Below are positions 1 through 9,030 of a stretch of 64,000 nt of DNA, one piece after another (the stretch's first letter is position 1; each line of letters opens with the position of its first letter). Source of the stretch: Flintibacter faecis (GTDB lineage: Bacteria; Bacillota; Clostridia; Oscillospirales; Oscillospiraceae); the NCBI RefSeq assembly GCF_014287875.1, contig NZ_JACOPN010000005.1, forward strand, positions 1 through 64,000, given 5' to 3'. Below the pieces are notes generated by a model, which did no database searches, was not told the DNA's origin, and was given only the letters and a program-made list of their open reading frames with translations. Both the position numbers and the translations under genes were made by a program.

Positions 1-103
<103 letters not shown>

Positions 104-200
104 TGGTATTTAAATGACCTCAAAGAAGCCAATCAAATCGATCTTATTGAAGCGTTCCTTGCTTCAAAGAAAATAAATTGACGTTGTTCCTTACAAGCTC

Positions 201-213
201 TTTTCAAAGCTCT
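201..213 (-). promoter_or_regulatory. boxA-like antitermination signal in the rRNA leader
   Basis: On the minus strand the leader reads AGAGCTTTGAAAA, close to the Firmicute rRNA boxA (TGCTCTTTGAAAA). It lies about 100 nt upstream of the 16S 5' end and downstream of all three promoters, where Nus-dependent antitermination signals are expected. Confidence 0.5.
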
Positions 214-300
214 TTAAAAACAACCATCACCTTTTGGTGCTTCGTGTTTGTCACGTTGTTTAATTTACAAGGTACACGCTGCGTCCTGCAGCGGTTTTTA

Positions 301-329
301 ATGATATCACTTCGTTTTCCTTTTGTCAA
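301..329 (-). promoter_or_regulatory. rRNA operon promoter P3 (proximal)
   Basis: On the minus strand: TTGACA (329-324), a 17-nt spacer, TATCAT (306-301). The -35 lies in the motif AGTTCTTGACAA, which is also found at P2. The leader from here to the 16S gene is about 190 nt. Confidence 0.8.
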
Positions 330-425
330 GAACTTTTTTCAGAAGTTTTTCAACCTCTTCTCAAGTCCTCTCATCCGCCAGGTCCTTGAAGTTTTATCAC
401 CGTCGCTCTCGCAAGCGACTTATTT

Positions 426-454
426 AGGATACCATACTCAGTTTGCCTTGTCAA
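426..454 (-). promoter_or_regulatory. rRNA operon promoter P2
   Basis: On the minus strand: TTGACA (454-449), a 17-nt spacer, TATCCT (431-426). The upstream sequence AAAGTTCTTGACAAGG matches that of P3, which suggests the promoter unit was duplicated. Confidence 0.75.
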
Positions 455-562
455 GAACTTTTTCAAGCTTTTCAAGCTGTTTTGTTCTCGCTTCAGCTAC
501 TGTATTCGGTTTCCAAACGGGCTTTTGCTTGGGAACAGGTCCCTTGCTCAAAGCGCTTGCTT

Positions 563-591
563 ATATTATCAGAACCAGTCCCGTTTGTCAA
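563..591 (-). promoter_or_regulatory. rRNA operon promoter P1 (distal) with A-tract UP element
   Basis: On the minus strand: TTGACA (591-586), a 17-nt spacer, TAATAT (568-563). Just upstream are several phased A-tracts (about 592-630) of the UP-element type. It is the closest to consensus of the three and lies about 100 nt downstream of the germination permease stop codon. Confidence 0.8.
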
Positions 592-693
592 CTGTTTTTT
601 TACAGGTTTTTTCCTCTTTTTTTACGTTTCTCCAGAACCGCCCCAATCTCCCGTTGATTCTCCCGCTCCACGCCTTTGTTTTCCCTCTGTATT

Positions 694-1746
694 CTACCCA
701 CTCTTGTGCACTTTTATCCATGTCCCCAGCAAAATGGGCATGACCAGTCCAGACCAAAGGTTCGCCCACAGGGCCAAATGCTCCAATCTCTCCATCTGCC
801 GTCCGGGCAAGAACAGCGCTATCCCCGTGGCTAGTACCACTGCCGTTCGCCCTGTCCATTTTTCCTGCCGTTGCGGCGCGGCGGCCGCCAGCATGGCCCG
901 CAGGGCAAAGGTCAACAGGCACGCCATGGTCACGTCCGCTATCACCCACAGGGCGGCTACCACGCTCTCCACCCGCTGAAAAGCCCCCTCCACCCCCACG
1001 CTCTTGGCCAGAGCCAGAAATGGGCTGTCCAGCCGCCCGGCCAGGGCGGGGCCCAGGCTGCCCAGGATCACCCCCTGGGTCAGGGCAAGGATCACACAGC
1101 CCAGGGCCGTCCGGCGACAGCTGCCCTTTCCATCCGATGGCATCTCCTCTGTGAGAAACGCCCAGCAGCTCCCCCAACCCAGCACCCCTGCCGCCGCGAA
1201 GCCGCTTTGAAGCACGGGCACAACGTCTCCCGTCCACAGGGGCAACAGCCGGACGGCCCGCACCTGGGGCAGGGACAGCAGGAGGATGGCTCCCCCCGTC
1301 ACCGCCAGTACCAAGAAAAATAGCTGTCCTGCCCGGGCAAAGGCGGCCAGACTGCCCCCGGCCAGCCAGAACACCATTCCCGCCGCCGCCAGCAGGAAAT
1401 AGGGCATCGCCCCATCCCGATAGCCGGAGGACAGCATCCGCCCGGCGCACAGCCGCAGCCGCAGGGCCAGCAGGGCCAGTGCCCACACCAAATATAGAAA
1501 GAGCACTCCCCAGCCAAACCGCGGCCCCAGACCGTCTAAAATTCCCCGGGCCAGGCCCTTATCCCCCGCCAGACGGGTGAGCAGGCACACGGACAGCAGG
1601 ACCAGCGGGAGGGCCGCCAAGGGAGCCAGCCACGCCCCCCGGCCCGCGGAGAGGACCGCACCCGGCAGCAGCTCCGCCGCCGGGGCCAGCACCCCCGCCC
1701 ACACCAGGACGGCCAGCTGCGTTCGGGACAGCGCACCTTTCTTCAT
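694..1746 (-). CDS. GerAB/GerKB-family spore germination permease
   Basis: This 350-aa protein consists almost entirely of hydrophobic segments (about ten predicted membrane spans), as in the endospore germination permeases of the APC superfamily (GerAB, GerBB, GerKB; usually 350-370 aa). In spores it forms the inner-membrane germinant-binding and transport subunit of a receptor with GerA and GerC subunits. Both of those genes lie directly upstream on the same strand, with only 24 nt separating it from the GerC-like gene. The start is the ATG preceded by GGAGGGAGCGGAA. Gene order A-C-B is common in Clostridia. The germinant cannot be read from the sequence. Expression is expected in the forespore (sigma-G), but I did not find a clear promoter. 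Confidence 0.88.
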   Translation of the reverse strand: MKKGALSRTQLAVLVWAGVLAPAAELLPGAVLSAGRGAWLAPLAALPLVLLSVCLLTRLAGDKGLARGILDGLGPRFGWGVLFLYLVWALALLALRLRLCAGRMLSSGYRDGAMPYFLLAAAGMVFWLAGGSLAAFARAGQLFFLVLAVTGGAILLLSLPQVRAVRLLPLWTGDVVPVLQSGFAAAGVLGWGSCWAFLTEEMPSDGKGSCRRTALGCVILALTQGVILGSLGPALAGRLDSPFLALAKSVGVEGAFQRVESVVAALWVIADVTMACLLTFALRAMLAAAAPQRQEKWTGRTAVVLATGIALFLPGRQMERLEHLALWANLWSGLVMPILLGTWIKVHKSG

Positions 1747-1770
1747 TTCCGCTCCCTCCTCACATTTCCA

Positions 1771-2820
1771 TCAGCCCCCGGGCAGGTCCGCCCGCACCGT
1801 CACCTCCGGTTCCAGTCGGGAGAACACCTCCGGCCAGTCCGACTCTAAGCTGCTCCACAGTCCCGGGTCGGACAGGGCGGCCCGGGGGCCCAGCTCGGCG
1901 CAGTCCGCTTTCCAGGCCCGCATCTGTTCCAGTGCCGAGGTGACCTCATGTTCCGCCAGCGATTCCAGACGTCGGCAGACCGTCTCCCGCTCCGTCTCGG
2001 ACAGGGGGCCGTTTCCTTCCGCCAGCTCCGCCGTCACCCGGCAGGTGAGCCTCAGCCGTCCCTCCGACCCGGCAAACCGGCTGACCGTCTTGGCTCCGAT
2101 GATCCGCGCCGCCGCCCGGCCACCGGGCAGGGCGATCTCCACCACCTCCGTCAGGGGGTGTCCCAGCAGCAGCGCAAGGCCCCTGGCGCTCTCTCCCTCT
2201 AAATACCCCGCCAGCTTGTCCCCGGCAAAGACGGCATAGCCCGCCGCCGTCAGCTCCGCCTCCCCCACGGTCAGGGCGGGAGCATAGGCGCACCCCCGCT
2301 CCAGCAGCTGGGTGTACATCTCCCCCACCCGCCGGGGCCGAATCGATAAGCCCCTCTCCCCGTCTGCGGCCAGGGTGGCCAGGCGGCTCTCCACCCCCCG
2401 GTCGCCCCCGGCTTCCAGAGCCGTCCGGGCAGTGTCCCCCCGGACGACCCACAGCCGGGCTGCCAGACTCAGCTGGGCATCCCGGGCCACATAGGCGAAG
2501 ATATCCTCCACTCCCCGGCGGCTCTGTCCCTCCCCCAGCAGCAGCTGATCCACATAGCCAAAGAACACATACCGGTCGCTGCGGCTCTGGATGGCCTGAG
2601 CGGCGGCGCTGAGCGAACTGCCCTCCCCCCGCCACAGCCGGGCGGGCTGCTCCGGCGGCTGGGGGCCGGTGGCGGCGCTCATGGCCGGACCGCTCTCCCC
2701 CCGGTCCACCCCCATCACCCGCAGCAGGGCCATGTCCCCCATCTCGCGGGGCCTTGGGAGGGCACCGCATACAGCCAGCAGCAGGACTGCGGCCAGGGCC
2801 AAGCTCACCCCCCGCCTCAC
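1771..2820 (-). CDS. Ger(x)C-family spore germination protein
   Basis: Position between GerA and GerB subunits, length (349 aa) and the motif pattern MGDMALLRVMGVDRGE after the N-terminal membrane segment identify the GerAC/GerKC family, normally a lipoprotein on the outer face of the spore inner membrane. I start it at the GTG whose GTGA overlaps the upstream gene's stop codon. A start further upstream would run antisense-like residues into the N-terminus. The N-terminal helix ends in Leu-Ala-Val-Cys-Gly, a poor lipobox (Val instead of Gly/Ala/Ser before Cys), so lipidation is uncertain. The rest is a soluble domain that varies greatly between receptors. Confidence 0.82.
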   Translation of the reverse strand: MRRGVSLALAAVLLLAVCGALPRPREMGDMALLRVMGVDRGESGPAMSAATGPQPPEQPARLWRGEGSSLSAAAQAIQSRSDRYVFFGYVDQLLLGEGQSRRGVEDIFAYVARDAQLSLAARLWVVRGDTARTALEAGGDRGVESRLATLAADGERGLSIRPRRVGEMYTQLLERGCAYAPALTVGEAELTAAGYAVFAGDKLAGYLEGESARGLALLLGHPLTEVVEIALPGGRAAARIIGAKTVSRFAGSEGRLRLTCRVTAELAEGNGPLSETERETVCRRLESLAEHEVTSALEQMRAWKADCAELGPRAALSDPGLWSSLESDWPEVFSRLEPEVTVRADLPGG

Positions 2821-4331
2821 CGCTGGTTTCTCCGGTTCCGGGTGCGCTCTGCCCCGCCCCGCCATTTCAGGGTGGGCAGGGGCGGACGGATCAGGTCGGG
2901 CCCGCCCAAGTGTCTCCCCGGTCCGGCGGTAAAGGGGGCCAGATAGGCCACGCCAAAGCTCTCCAGCCCCGCCAGGTGATAGAGGAGCGCCACACAGCCC
3001 AGCACCAGGCCGAACAGTCCGCCCAGGCTGGACAGCACGGTCAGCCCAAAGCGCCACAGCCGCAGGGCGTTGCCAAAGTCCTGGGCGGGCATGGTGTACC
3101 CCGCCACCCCGGCGATGGCCACCGCAATGAGCACCGCCGGAGAGACGATATGGGCATCCACCGCCGCATTGCCCACCACCAGTCCGCCCAGAATGGACAC
3201 CGTGGAGCCGATGGGCCCGGGCAGGCGCAGCCCCGCCTCCTGGATGATCTCAAATGCCAGAAGCATGATGAGTACCTCGAAGATGGTGGAGAAGGGCACC
3301 TCCTGCTTGGCGGCGACGATGGACAGGGCCAGCTTGCCTGGGATGGCCTCCGGGTGATAGGTCACCATGGCGATATACAGCCCCGGCAGCAGCAATGTGA
3401 CGGCGGCGCAGAAATAGCGGATCAGCCGCAGCGCTGAGGCGGCCATCCAGTGATAGGCCCGATCCTGCCCCGTCTTGAAAAACTGATCCGCCGTCCCCGG
3501 AACCACCCAGCCCAGGGGGATGCCGTCGCACAGCAGGCCCACCCGGCCGTCCAGCAGCTCCCGGCAGAAGCGGTCGGGCCGCTGGGTGGATAAGATCAGC
3601 GGGAACGGACTGGATACGGCGGGGACCAGATACTCCTCCAGGTCCCCGGCGGACTCCACCCCGTCTATATCCATCTCGTCCAGCCGTTCCCCTGCCCGGC
3701 GCACGGTGTCCGGGTCGGCGATGTTCTCCAGCCATACCACATCCACCGGGGTCAGGCTCTGGCGGCCCACGATGTGCTCCTCCACCCGCAGCTCCGGGGC
3801 CCGCAGGCGGCGGCGCACCAGCGAGGTATTGGTGCGCAGGCTCTCCACAAAGGAGTCCCGGGCCCCCTTCAGGGACGGCTCGTTCTCCGGCTCCCCCACC
3901 GAGCGTTTTTCCTCCGTGGACACCGGAACGGTGAGGGCCGCCCCCTCCCCCGGAAGGAACAGGGCGCAGCAGCCCCCCACCAGGTCTGTGGCCACCTGGT
4001 CCAGGGTGGTCCGCCGGTGTACCTGTTGGGCGTACAGGGCCCCCTGCCGCAGGTGCTCCAACAGTTCCCCCTCAGGGACCCGGGCCAGGCGCTCGTCCTG
4101 GGCCAGGGGGCGGAGGACATAGTCGTTGAGCCGCTCGGTCCGGGCCATGCCGTCGATGTAGCACACTGTCAGCGTCCGTTCCCCCGCCCCCGCCAGACAG
4201 ACTGTCCGGGTCTGATAGTCGGCGCACCGGTCAAACACCCGGCCCAAATTCTCCAGGCACAGGGGCAGGGGGATGCGGGGCTCCCGCCGGGGATGGGGCC
4301 GGTCCGGGCTCTGCTTTGGCGATTTGGACAT
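2817..4331 (-). CDS. GerA/GerKA-family spore germination protein
   Basis: This 504-aa protein has the GerA layout: a soluble N-terminal half (residues 1-280) with motifs such as YIDGMARTERLNDYVLRPL and RRLRAPELRVEEHIVGRQS, then membrane spans between about 300 and 470. The conserved core motif PFPLILSTQRPDRFCRELLDGRVGLL sits at the junction of the halves (seen in two parts). GerA subunits oligomerise and are thought to form the ion channel of the germinant receptor. It is the first gene of the three-gene operon and overlaps the GerC start by 4 nt. The start follows AAAGGGAGGGC at good spacing. A short AACTCCT-type repeat remnant lies just upstream. Confidence 0.93.
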   Translation of the reverse strand: MSKSPKQSPDRPHPRREPRIPLPLCLENLGRVFDRCADYQTRTVCLAGAGERTLTVCYIDGMARTERLNDYVLRPLAQDERLARVPEGELLEHLRQGALYAQQVHRRTTLDQVATDLVGGCCALFLPGEGAALTVPVSTEEKRSVGEPENEPSLKGARDSFVESLRTNTSLVRRRLRAPELRVEEHIVGRQSLTPVDVVWLENIADPDTVRRAGERLDEMDIDGVESAGDLEEYLVPAVSSPFPLILSTQRPDRFCRELLDGRVGLLCDGIPLGWVVPGTADQFFKTGQDRAYHWMAASALRLIRYFCAAVTLLLPGLYIAMVTYHPEAIPGKLALSIVAAKQEVPFSTIFEVLIMLLAFEIIQEAGLRLPGPIGSTVSILGGLVVGNAAVDAHIVSPAVLIAVAIAGVAGYTMPAQDFGNALRLWRFGLTVLSSLGGLFGLVLGCVALLYHLAGLESFGVAYLAPFTAGPGRHLGGPDLIRPPLPTLKWRGGAERTRNRRNQR

Positions 4332-5229
4332 AAAAAAGCCCTCCCTTTTTCAGTTAGGCGTTAGGAGTGATGAGATCGGAGTTTCATCACCCTCTAAGTC
4401 TGCCGGAAAAGGGAGGGGATTATGCATTGTAAAAAAGCCTTCCCCCGGGGGGGAAGGTGGCATGGGCGAAGCCCATGACGGATGAGGGGAACGCCATCGA
4501 CATTTGAGCATCTCCGAAAATACAGGCCAAAGCCTTCGCCCCGCAGGGGAGCAGGTGGCATGGCGCAGCCATGACGGATGAGGGGGACCACGGGGGTGCG
4601 GAATCCCTCAGTCAGCTTCGCTGACAGCCCCCTTTCACAAGGGGGCCAAGGGACGGGGGTTACGGATTGCCACGTCGGCCCGTTGGGTCTCCTCGCAATG
4701 ACAGGCTTTTTTGACAGTCTCAAAAAGTATGTCGTTGTGCTGATGCTGTCAAGTTATGTCATTCCGAGGAGCGAAGCGACGTGGGAATCCGCATCCCCGT
4801 CCCTTGGCTCCCCCACAGGGGGAGCTGGCACGGCGAAGCCGTGACTGAGAGGGCGGGCGGCCACAGGCCGCCCCTACAAGAGGGCCGGCGATATTTGCCG
4901 TAGGGGCGGCCTTTGGCCGCCCGCCGTCGGCGTACAAAGCTTTCCGGGCAGATGGGGACATCCGCCCCTACGGAATATGACGAACCTCGTCCGTAGGGGC
5001 CGCTGTCCACAGCGGCCCGCCCTCGGCGGATGCACCCACGGGGGTCCCCCTCATCCGGCCCTGCAGGCCACCTTCCCCCCGGAAGGGGGAAGGCTAAATA
5101 CGTTCCCACGCAACCGCTCAAAGCCCTTCGGCGTTCCCCTCATCCGCCCCCTTCGGGGGCACCTTCCCCCAGGGGAAGGCCAACTCCTAACTCCTAACTC
5201 CTAACTCATCCCTCCTAACTCCTAACTAA
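4332..5229. repeat. Intergenic repeat cluster (families R5, R1, R3, R2, R4)
   Basis: This gap of about 880 nt has no credible gene. In order it holds an inverted R5 remnant (about 4350-4367), two R1 copies (4436-4500 and 4535-4605, GGGGAAGGTGGCATGG..), R3 in both forms (4660-4735 with a GACAGTCTC tail, and 4758-4793 in the TCATTCCGAGG form), R2 (4800-4853), several R4 palindromes (about 4850-5025), two inverted R1 copies (5040-5100, 5140-5180) and a tandem AACTCCT array (5181-5229). The array runs into the 3' end of the ATPase gene and supplies its stop codon. Confidence 0.85.
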
Positions 5230-7815
5230 CTTCGCTCCCTCGCAGATGGGGATGGGCGCTGCGGCCAGAAGGAGCACCGCCAGCCACTGCCGCCCGTCCA
5301 TGGGCAGCACAGAGAACACCCCCTGCAGGGGCGGCAGGAGAAGCACGGCCAGCTGCAGCAGCATCCCGGTGACGAAGGCCCGGACCATGGCGGGGTTAGA
5401 CAGGGGGCCCATGCGGAAGAGGGACTGCTCCTCGCTGCGGACATTGAATGCGTGGAACAGCTGGCACATGGTCAGGGTGGCAAAGGCCATGGTGTTGGCC
5501 GCCGCACCCTCCAGCCCCGGGTGCCCCAGGCGGGTGAGCCCTAAGAAATAGGCCGCCAGGGTCAGCCCTCCCACCATCAGCCCCTGCCAGGCCAGGCGCA
5601 GGGAGAACCGCCGGTCAAACAGCTCCGCCCGGGCATCCCTTGGCCGCTGCTCCATCACTCCCTCCTCCACCGGCTCCACCCCCAGGGCCAGGGCGGGCAA
5701 TGAATCCGTCACCAGATTCAGCCACAGCAGCTGCACCGGGACCAGGGGCATCTGCCCCAGGTCCAGCAGGGTGGCGATGAAAATGGTAAAGATCTCTCCG
5801 ATGTTGCAGGAGAGGAGGTAGTGGATGGCCTTGCGGATGTTGGAATAGATGCCCCGTCCCTCCTCGATGGCAGAGACGATGGTGGCAAAGTTGTCGTCGG
5901 TGAGGATCATGTCCGCCGCACCCTTTGCCACGTCGGTGCCCGCCCGGCCCATGGCACAGCCGATGTCCGCCGCTTTCAGGGCCGGGGCATCGTTCACCCC
6001 GTCCCCCGTCATGGCCACGACGTGCCCCCGCTTCTGCAGGGCCTTGACGATACGGGTCTTGTGCTCCGGGGCCACCCGGGCAAAGACGGCGGTATGCTCC
6101 ACCGCCCGCTCCAGCTCCTCCCTGCTCATCCCCTCCAGCTCCGCCCCCGTCAAAATCTTGTCCCCCGGGCGGCCCAGGTCCAAAGCACGGGCCACGGCGG
6201 CGGCGGTGGCCCTGTGATCCCCGGTGATCATCACCGGGCGCACCCCCGCCATATGACACCGGGCCACGGCGGCCCGGGCCTCTGGCCGGGGCGGGTCCAT
6301 CAGGCCGAACAGCCCTAAAAAGGTCAGCTGCTCCTCCGCCCCCTCTAAACTTTCCCCGGGGGAGCGCTCCAGTCTCCGGCTGGCCACGGCGATGACCCGC
6401 AGGGCTCGGCCGGCCATGCTGTCGTTCACCTCCAGCACCCGCCGCCGCTCCGCCTCCCCCATGGGTCCCGTGGGCCCGGCACTGCACCGGGGCAGCACCA
6501 CGTCGGGGGCCCCTTTGACATACAGCACCCAGCCGCCTCCCGGGCCGGGATAGAGGACGGACATCCGCTTTCGCTCTGAATCAAAGGGGGCCTCCCCGGC
6601 CCGGGGCCGGCGGCTCTCCAGCTGCCGCTGGTCCACCCCCTCCCGGGCGGCTGCCTCTACCAGGGCGGTCTCGGTTGGGTCCCCCTCCGCCGCGGGCGTG
6701 CCGCCGCTCCAGCTGAGCCTGGCGTCGGAGCACAGCGCCCCTGCCGTCAGGGCCTCCCGCCGCGCTCCCCCCTGGGGCACCCACAGTTCCTTCACCGTCA
6801 TGCGGTTCTGGGTCAGGGTCCCCGTCTTGTCCGAGCAGATCACCGACGCACAGCCCAGGGTCTCCACCGCGGGCAGGCGCTTGACGATGGCCCCCCGCCC
6901 CGCCATGCGCTGCACCCCCATGGCCAGCACAATGGTGACGATGGCGGGCAGCCCCTCGGGTATTGCGGCCACGGCCAGGCTCACCGCCGTGAGGAACATG
7001 CCCAGCAGCTCCTTTCCCTGGAGCAGCCCCAGGCCGAACATCACCCCGCACACCGCCAGGCACAGGAAGGACAGGGTCTTGGAGATCTCGGCCATTTTCT
7101 TCTGAAGGGGTGTCTGGCTCTCTCCCTCCTCCAGCAGCAGCCCGGCGATGCGGCCCACCTGGGTGTCCATGCCCACCGCCACCACCATGGCCCGGCCATG
7201 GCCCGCCGTGACCATGGTCCCGGACAGGAGCAGATTGGCCCGGTCCCCCAGGGGGGTGTCCGGGTCCAGGCCCTCCCGTGGGGATTTCTCCACCGGGGCG
7301 GACTCCCCTGTCATGGCCGACTCATCCGCCCGCAGACGGGTACTCTCCAGCAATCGGGCATCCGCCGGGACCTGGTCCCCCGCCTGGAGCAGGATCACAT
7401 CCCCCACCGCCAATGCCGCGGCGGGCAAACGCTTCTCTTTCCCGCTTCTGATTACCAACGCCATGGGGGCGGACAGGTCCCGCAGCTGCTCCAGGGCCTG
7501 GTGGGCGTGGTCCTCCTGGGTGACGGACAGCACCCCGTTCACCGCCACGATGATGAGGATGATGGCCCCGTCCAGCCAGTCCCGGCCCCCGCTGGCCGCC
7601 AGAGACAGCCCCGCCGCCGCCAGCAGCACCAATATCATGGGGTCCTGCAGCTGCCCCAGCAGCCGCAGCAGCAGGGGCGGACGCCGGGGCGGGGAAAGCT
7701 GGTTGGGCCCGTCCCGCTCCAGCCGCCGGGCGGCCTCCCCGTCAGAGAGCCCCTCCGGTCCGCTGTCCAGCTTCTCCATCACCTGCCGCGCCGTCATGCT
7801 GTGCCACCGCTCCAT
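5215..7815 (-). CDS. P2A-type cation-transporting ATPase (calcium-pump like)
   Basis: This 866-aa protein has every P-type landmark in order: the actuator motif TGES (169-172), PEGLP in M4 (IPEGLPAIV), the phosphorylation site DKTGTLTQN with Asp-329, the nucleotide-binding KGAPD, and the hinge TGDGVNDAPALK. M5 NIGEIF and M6 NLVTDSLPALALG retain the Asn/Glu and Asn/Thr/Asp ligands of SERCA/PMCA-type Ca2+ pumps (site II), so ATP-driven Ca2+ (possibly Mn2+) export from the cytoplasm is the best call. An N-terminal cation-ATPase domain and a C-terminal four-helix domain are present. I start it at the ATG with AAGGAG nine bases upstream, not at the longer frame. The last residues (VRS-stop) are encoded by the R5 repeat. 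Confidence 0.93.
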   Translation of the reverse strand: MERWHSMTARQVMEKLDSGPEGLSDGEAARRLERDGPNQLSPPRRPPLLLRLLGQLQDPMILVLLAAAGLSLAASGGRDWLDGAIILIIVAVNGVLSVTQEDHAHQALEQLRDLSAPMALVIRSGKEKRLPAAALAVGDVILLQAGDQVPADARLLESTRLRADESAMTGESAPVEKSPREGLDPDTPLGDRANLLLSGTMVTAGHGRAMVVAVGMDTQVGRIAGLLLEEGESQTPLQKKMAEISKTLSFLCLAVCGVMFGLGLLQGKELLGMFLTAVSLAVAAIPEGLPAIVTIVLAMGVQRMAGRGAIVKRLPAVETLGCASVICSDKTGTLTQNRMTVKELWVPQGGARREALTAGALCSDARLSWSGGTPAAEGDPTETALVEAAAREGVDQRQLESRRPRAGEAPFDSERKRMSVLYPGPGGGWVLYVKGAPDVVLPRCSAGPTGPMGEAERRRVLEVNDSMAGRALRVIAVASRRLERSPGESLEGAEEQLTFLGLFGLMDPPRPEARAAVARCHMAGVRPVMITGDHRATAAAVARALDLGRPGDKILTGAELEGMSREELERAVEHTAVFARVAPEHKTRIVKALQKRGHVVAMTGDGVNDAPALKAADIGCAMGRAGTDVAKGAADMILTDDNFATIVSAIEEGRGIYSNIRKAIHYLLSCNIGEIFTIFIATLLDLGQMPLVPVQLLWLNLVTDSLPALALGVEPVEEGVMEQRPRDARAELFDRRFSLRLAWQGLMVGGLTLAAYFLGLTRLGHPGLEGAAANTMAFATLTMCQLFHAFNVRSEEQSLFRMGPLSNPAMVRAFVTGMLLQLAVLLLPPLQGVFSVLPMDGRQWLAVLLLAAAPIPICEGAKLVRS

Positions 7816-7895
7816 GTCTCCACGCTCCTTCCCTTTGTGGCACACAGTATACCCCCAGGCCTGTCCTGTTTTTTGCAGAATCCTGACAGGGGCGC

Positions 7896-7932
7896 AAAAA
7901 AGCGGCGGCCGCCCGAAACAGCGGCCGCCGCA
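7896..7932 (-). terminator. Rho-independent terminator after the glycosyltransferase
   Basis: On the minus strand an 11-bp GC stem (GCGGCGGCCGC / GCGGCCGCCGC) is followed at once by TTTTTT. It starts about 10 nt past the glycosyltransferase stop codon. Confidence 0.88.
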
Positions 7933-7942
7933 AACATGCAGC

Positions 7943-8971
7943 TCAGTTAAACTTGTATATCTTTCTCGCCAGGCGGTACAGCCCCACCGACAGCCTCCGG
8001 CCCTGATAGCCGGGGAAGGCGGTGAAGGCGGACACGGCCCGGTATTTCATCTTGTGGTACAGCCCGGAGTCCACCGTGCGCAGATACTCCCACAGCTGGG
8101 TGCGCTTGCCCAGAGACTCGGGGGTGTCCTCGATGACCAGGAAGATGGAGGAGATGGCCATCATCATGGCCAGATAGCTCATCATATACCGGCCCAGCTT
8201 GTGGTGCTCGGCACAGACCTTGCGCAGGTCGTGGGACTTCATCATGTAATAGGTGACCCGCAGCTGCTGGTCCACCCGGGTGACCATCACCTTCTCGTTC
8301 ACCGACTGGTCGGCCCGGCCGATGAAATAGCGGTACAGGTCCACATCCAGATAGTAGATGTTCTTCACATGGGGCAGGGGCTGATAGACAAAGATGTTGT
8401 CCACATAGAACGTGTGCTTGGGCAGCTCCAGATCGCAGTCCCGCAGCAGCTGGGTGCGATAGATGACCGAGTGCATCAGCAGATACTGGGAGGGGCGGAA
8501 GCGCCCGATCTGTTCCCAGCCGAACACCTTGTTTCTGGGAAACACGTTGCGATAGTCCATCACCCGCTGGGTGTTGTCCTCCACATGCTCATAGACATAG
8601 TTGCACACCATCATGTCCACCAGCCTGTCGTCCCGGACGAACTGGCGCAGCTTGTCCAGGGCCTTGTGCAGGGAGGGCACATCCACCCAGTCGTCAGAGT
8701 CCACTACCTTATAGTAAATGCCCCGGGCGTTGCGGATGCCCTGGTTCACGCCCTCGCCATGGCCGCCGTTCTCCTGGTGGATGGCCCGGACGATGTCGGG
8801 GTACTGCTCCTGATACCGGTCGCAGATGGCCGGGGTCTTGTCTTTGGTGGAGCCGTCGTCCACCAGAATGATCTCAATGTCGTCGCCCCCCTGCAGCAGG
8901 GTGTCCACGCAGTGCTCCATGTAGGCCGCCGAGTTGTAACAGGGGACGGCAAAGGTGATCAGCTTATCCAT
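7943..8971 (-). CDS. Family 2 glycosyltransferase, partner of glf
   Basis: This 342-aa GT-A enzyme has the family 2 signature: N-terminal ITFAVPCYNSAAYMEHCVDTL, the nucleotide-sugar motif ILVDDGSTKDKT, and DSDDW as the metal-binding DXD. It would transfer a sugar from a nucleotide donor to a cell-surface glycan at the inner membrane face. The preceding gene on the same strand is UDP-galactopyranose mutase, so a galactofuranosyl donor is a reasonable guess but not proven. The start is the ATG preceded by AAGGAGAG; an upstream in-frame extension has no RBS. No membrane helix is obvious. A strong terminator follows. Confidence 0.87.
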   Translation of the reverse strand: MDKLITFAVPCYNSAAYMEHCVDTLLQGGDDIEIILVDDGSTKDKTPAICDRYQEQYPDIVRAIHQENGGHGEGVNQGIRNARGIYYKVVDSDDWVDVPSLHKALDKLRQFVRDDRLVDMMVCNYVYEHVEDNTQRVMDYRNVFPRNKVFGWEQIGRFRPSQYLLMHSVIYRTQLLRDCDLELPKHTFYVDNIFVYQPLPHVKNIYYLDVDLYRYFIGRADQSVNEKVMVTRVDQQLRVTYYMMKSHDLRKVCAEHHKLGRYMMSYLAMMMAISSIFLVIEDTPESLGKRTQLWEYLRTVDSGLYHKMKYRAVSAFTAFPGYQGRRLSVGLYRLARKIYKFN

Positions 8972-9030
8972 GTCGTTCTCTCCTTGCATCTTGCAATTTT
9001 CAGGGCCGGTCTCTCCTCCGGCCCGCTGGC

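Noticed and set aside
694..1486. Long overlapping reading frames on other frames and strands throughout the GC-rich genes (for example 569-1486 minus, 11201-14140 minus, 16448-18502 minus, 50012-51994 plus)
   Set aside because: They lie antisense or frame-shifted over well-recognised genes, have Gly/Ala/Arg/Pro- or His-rich nonsense composition, no RBS and no family motif. They are expected in high-GC DNA.
1771..3057. 428-aa version of the GerC-like protein
   Set aside because: The first 79 residues overlap the GerA gene in another frame and read as shadow sequence. The GTGA overlap at 2820 gives a normal GerC with an N-terminal signal-type helix.
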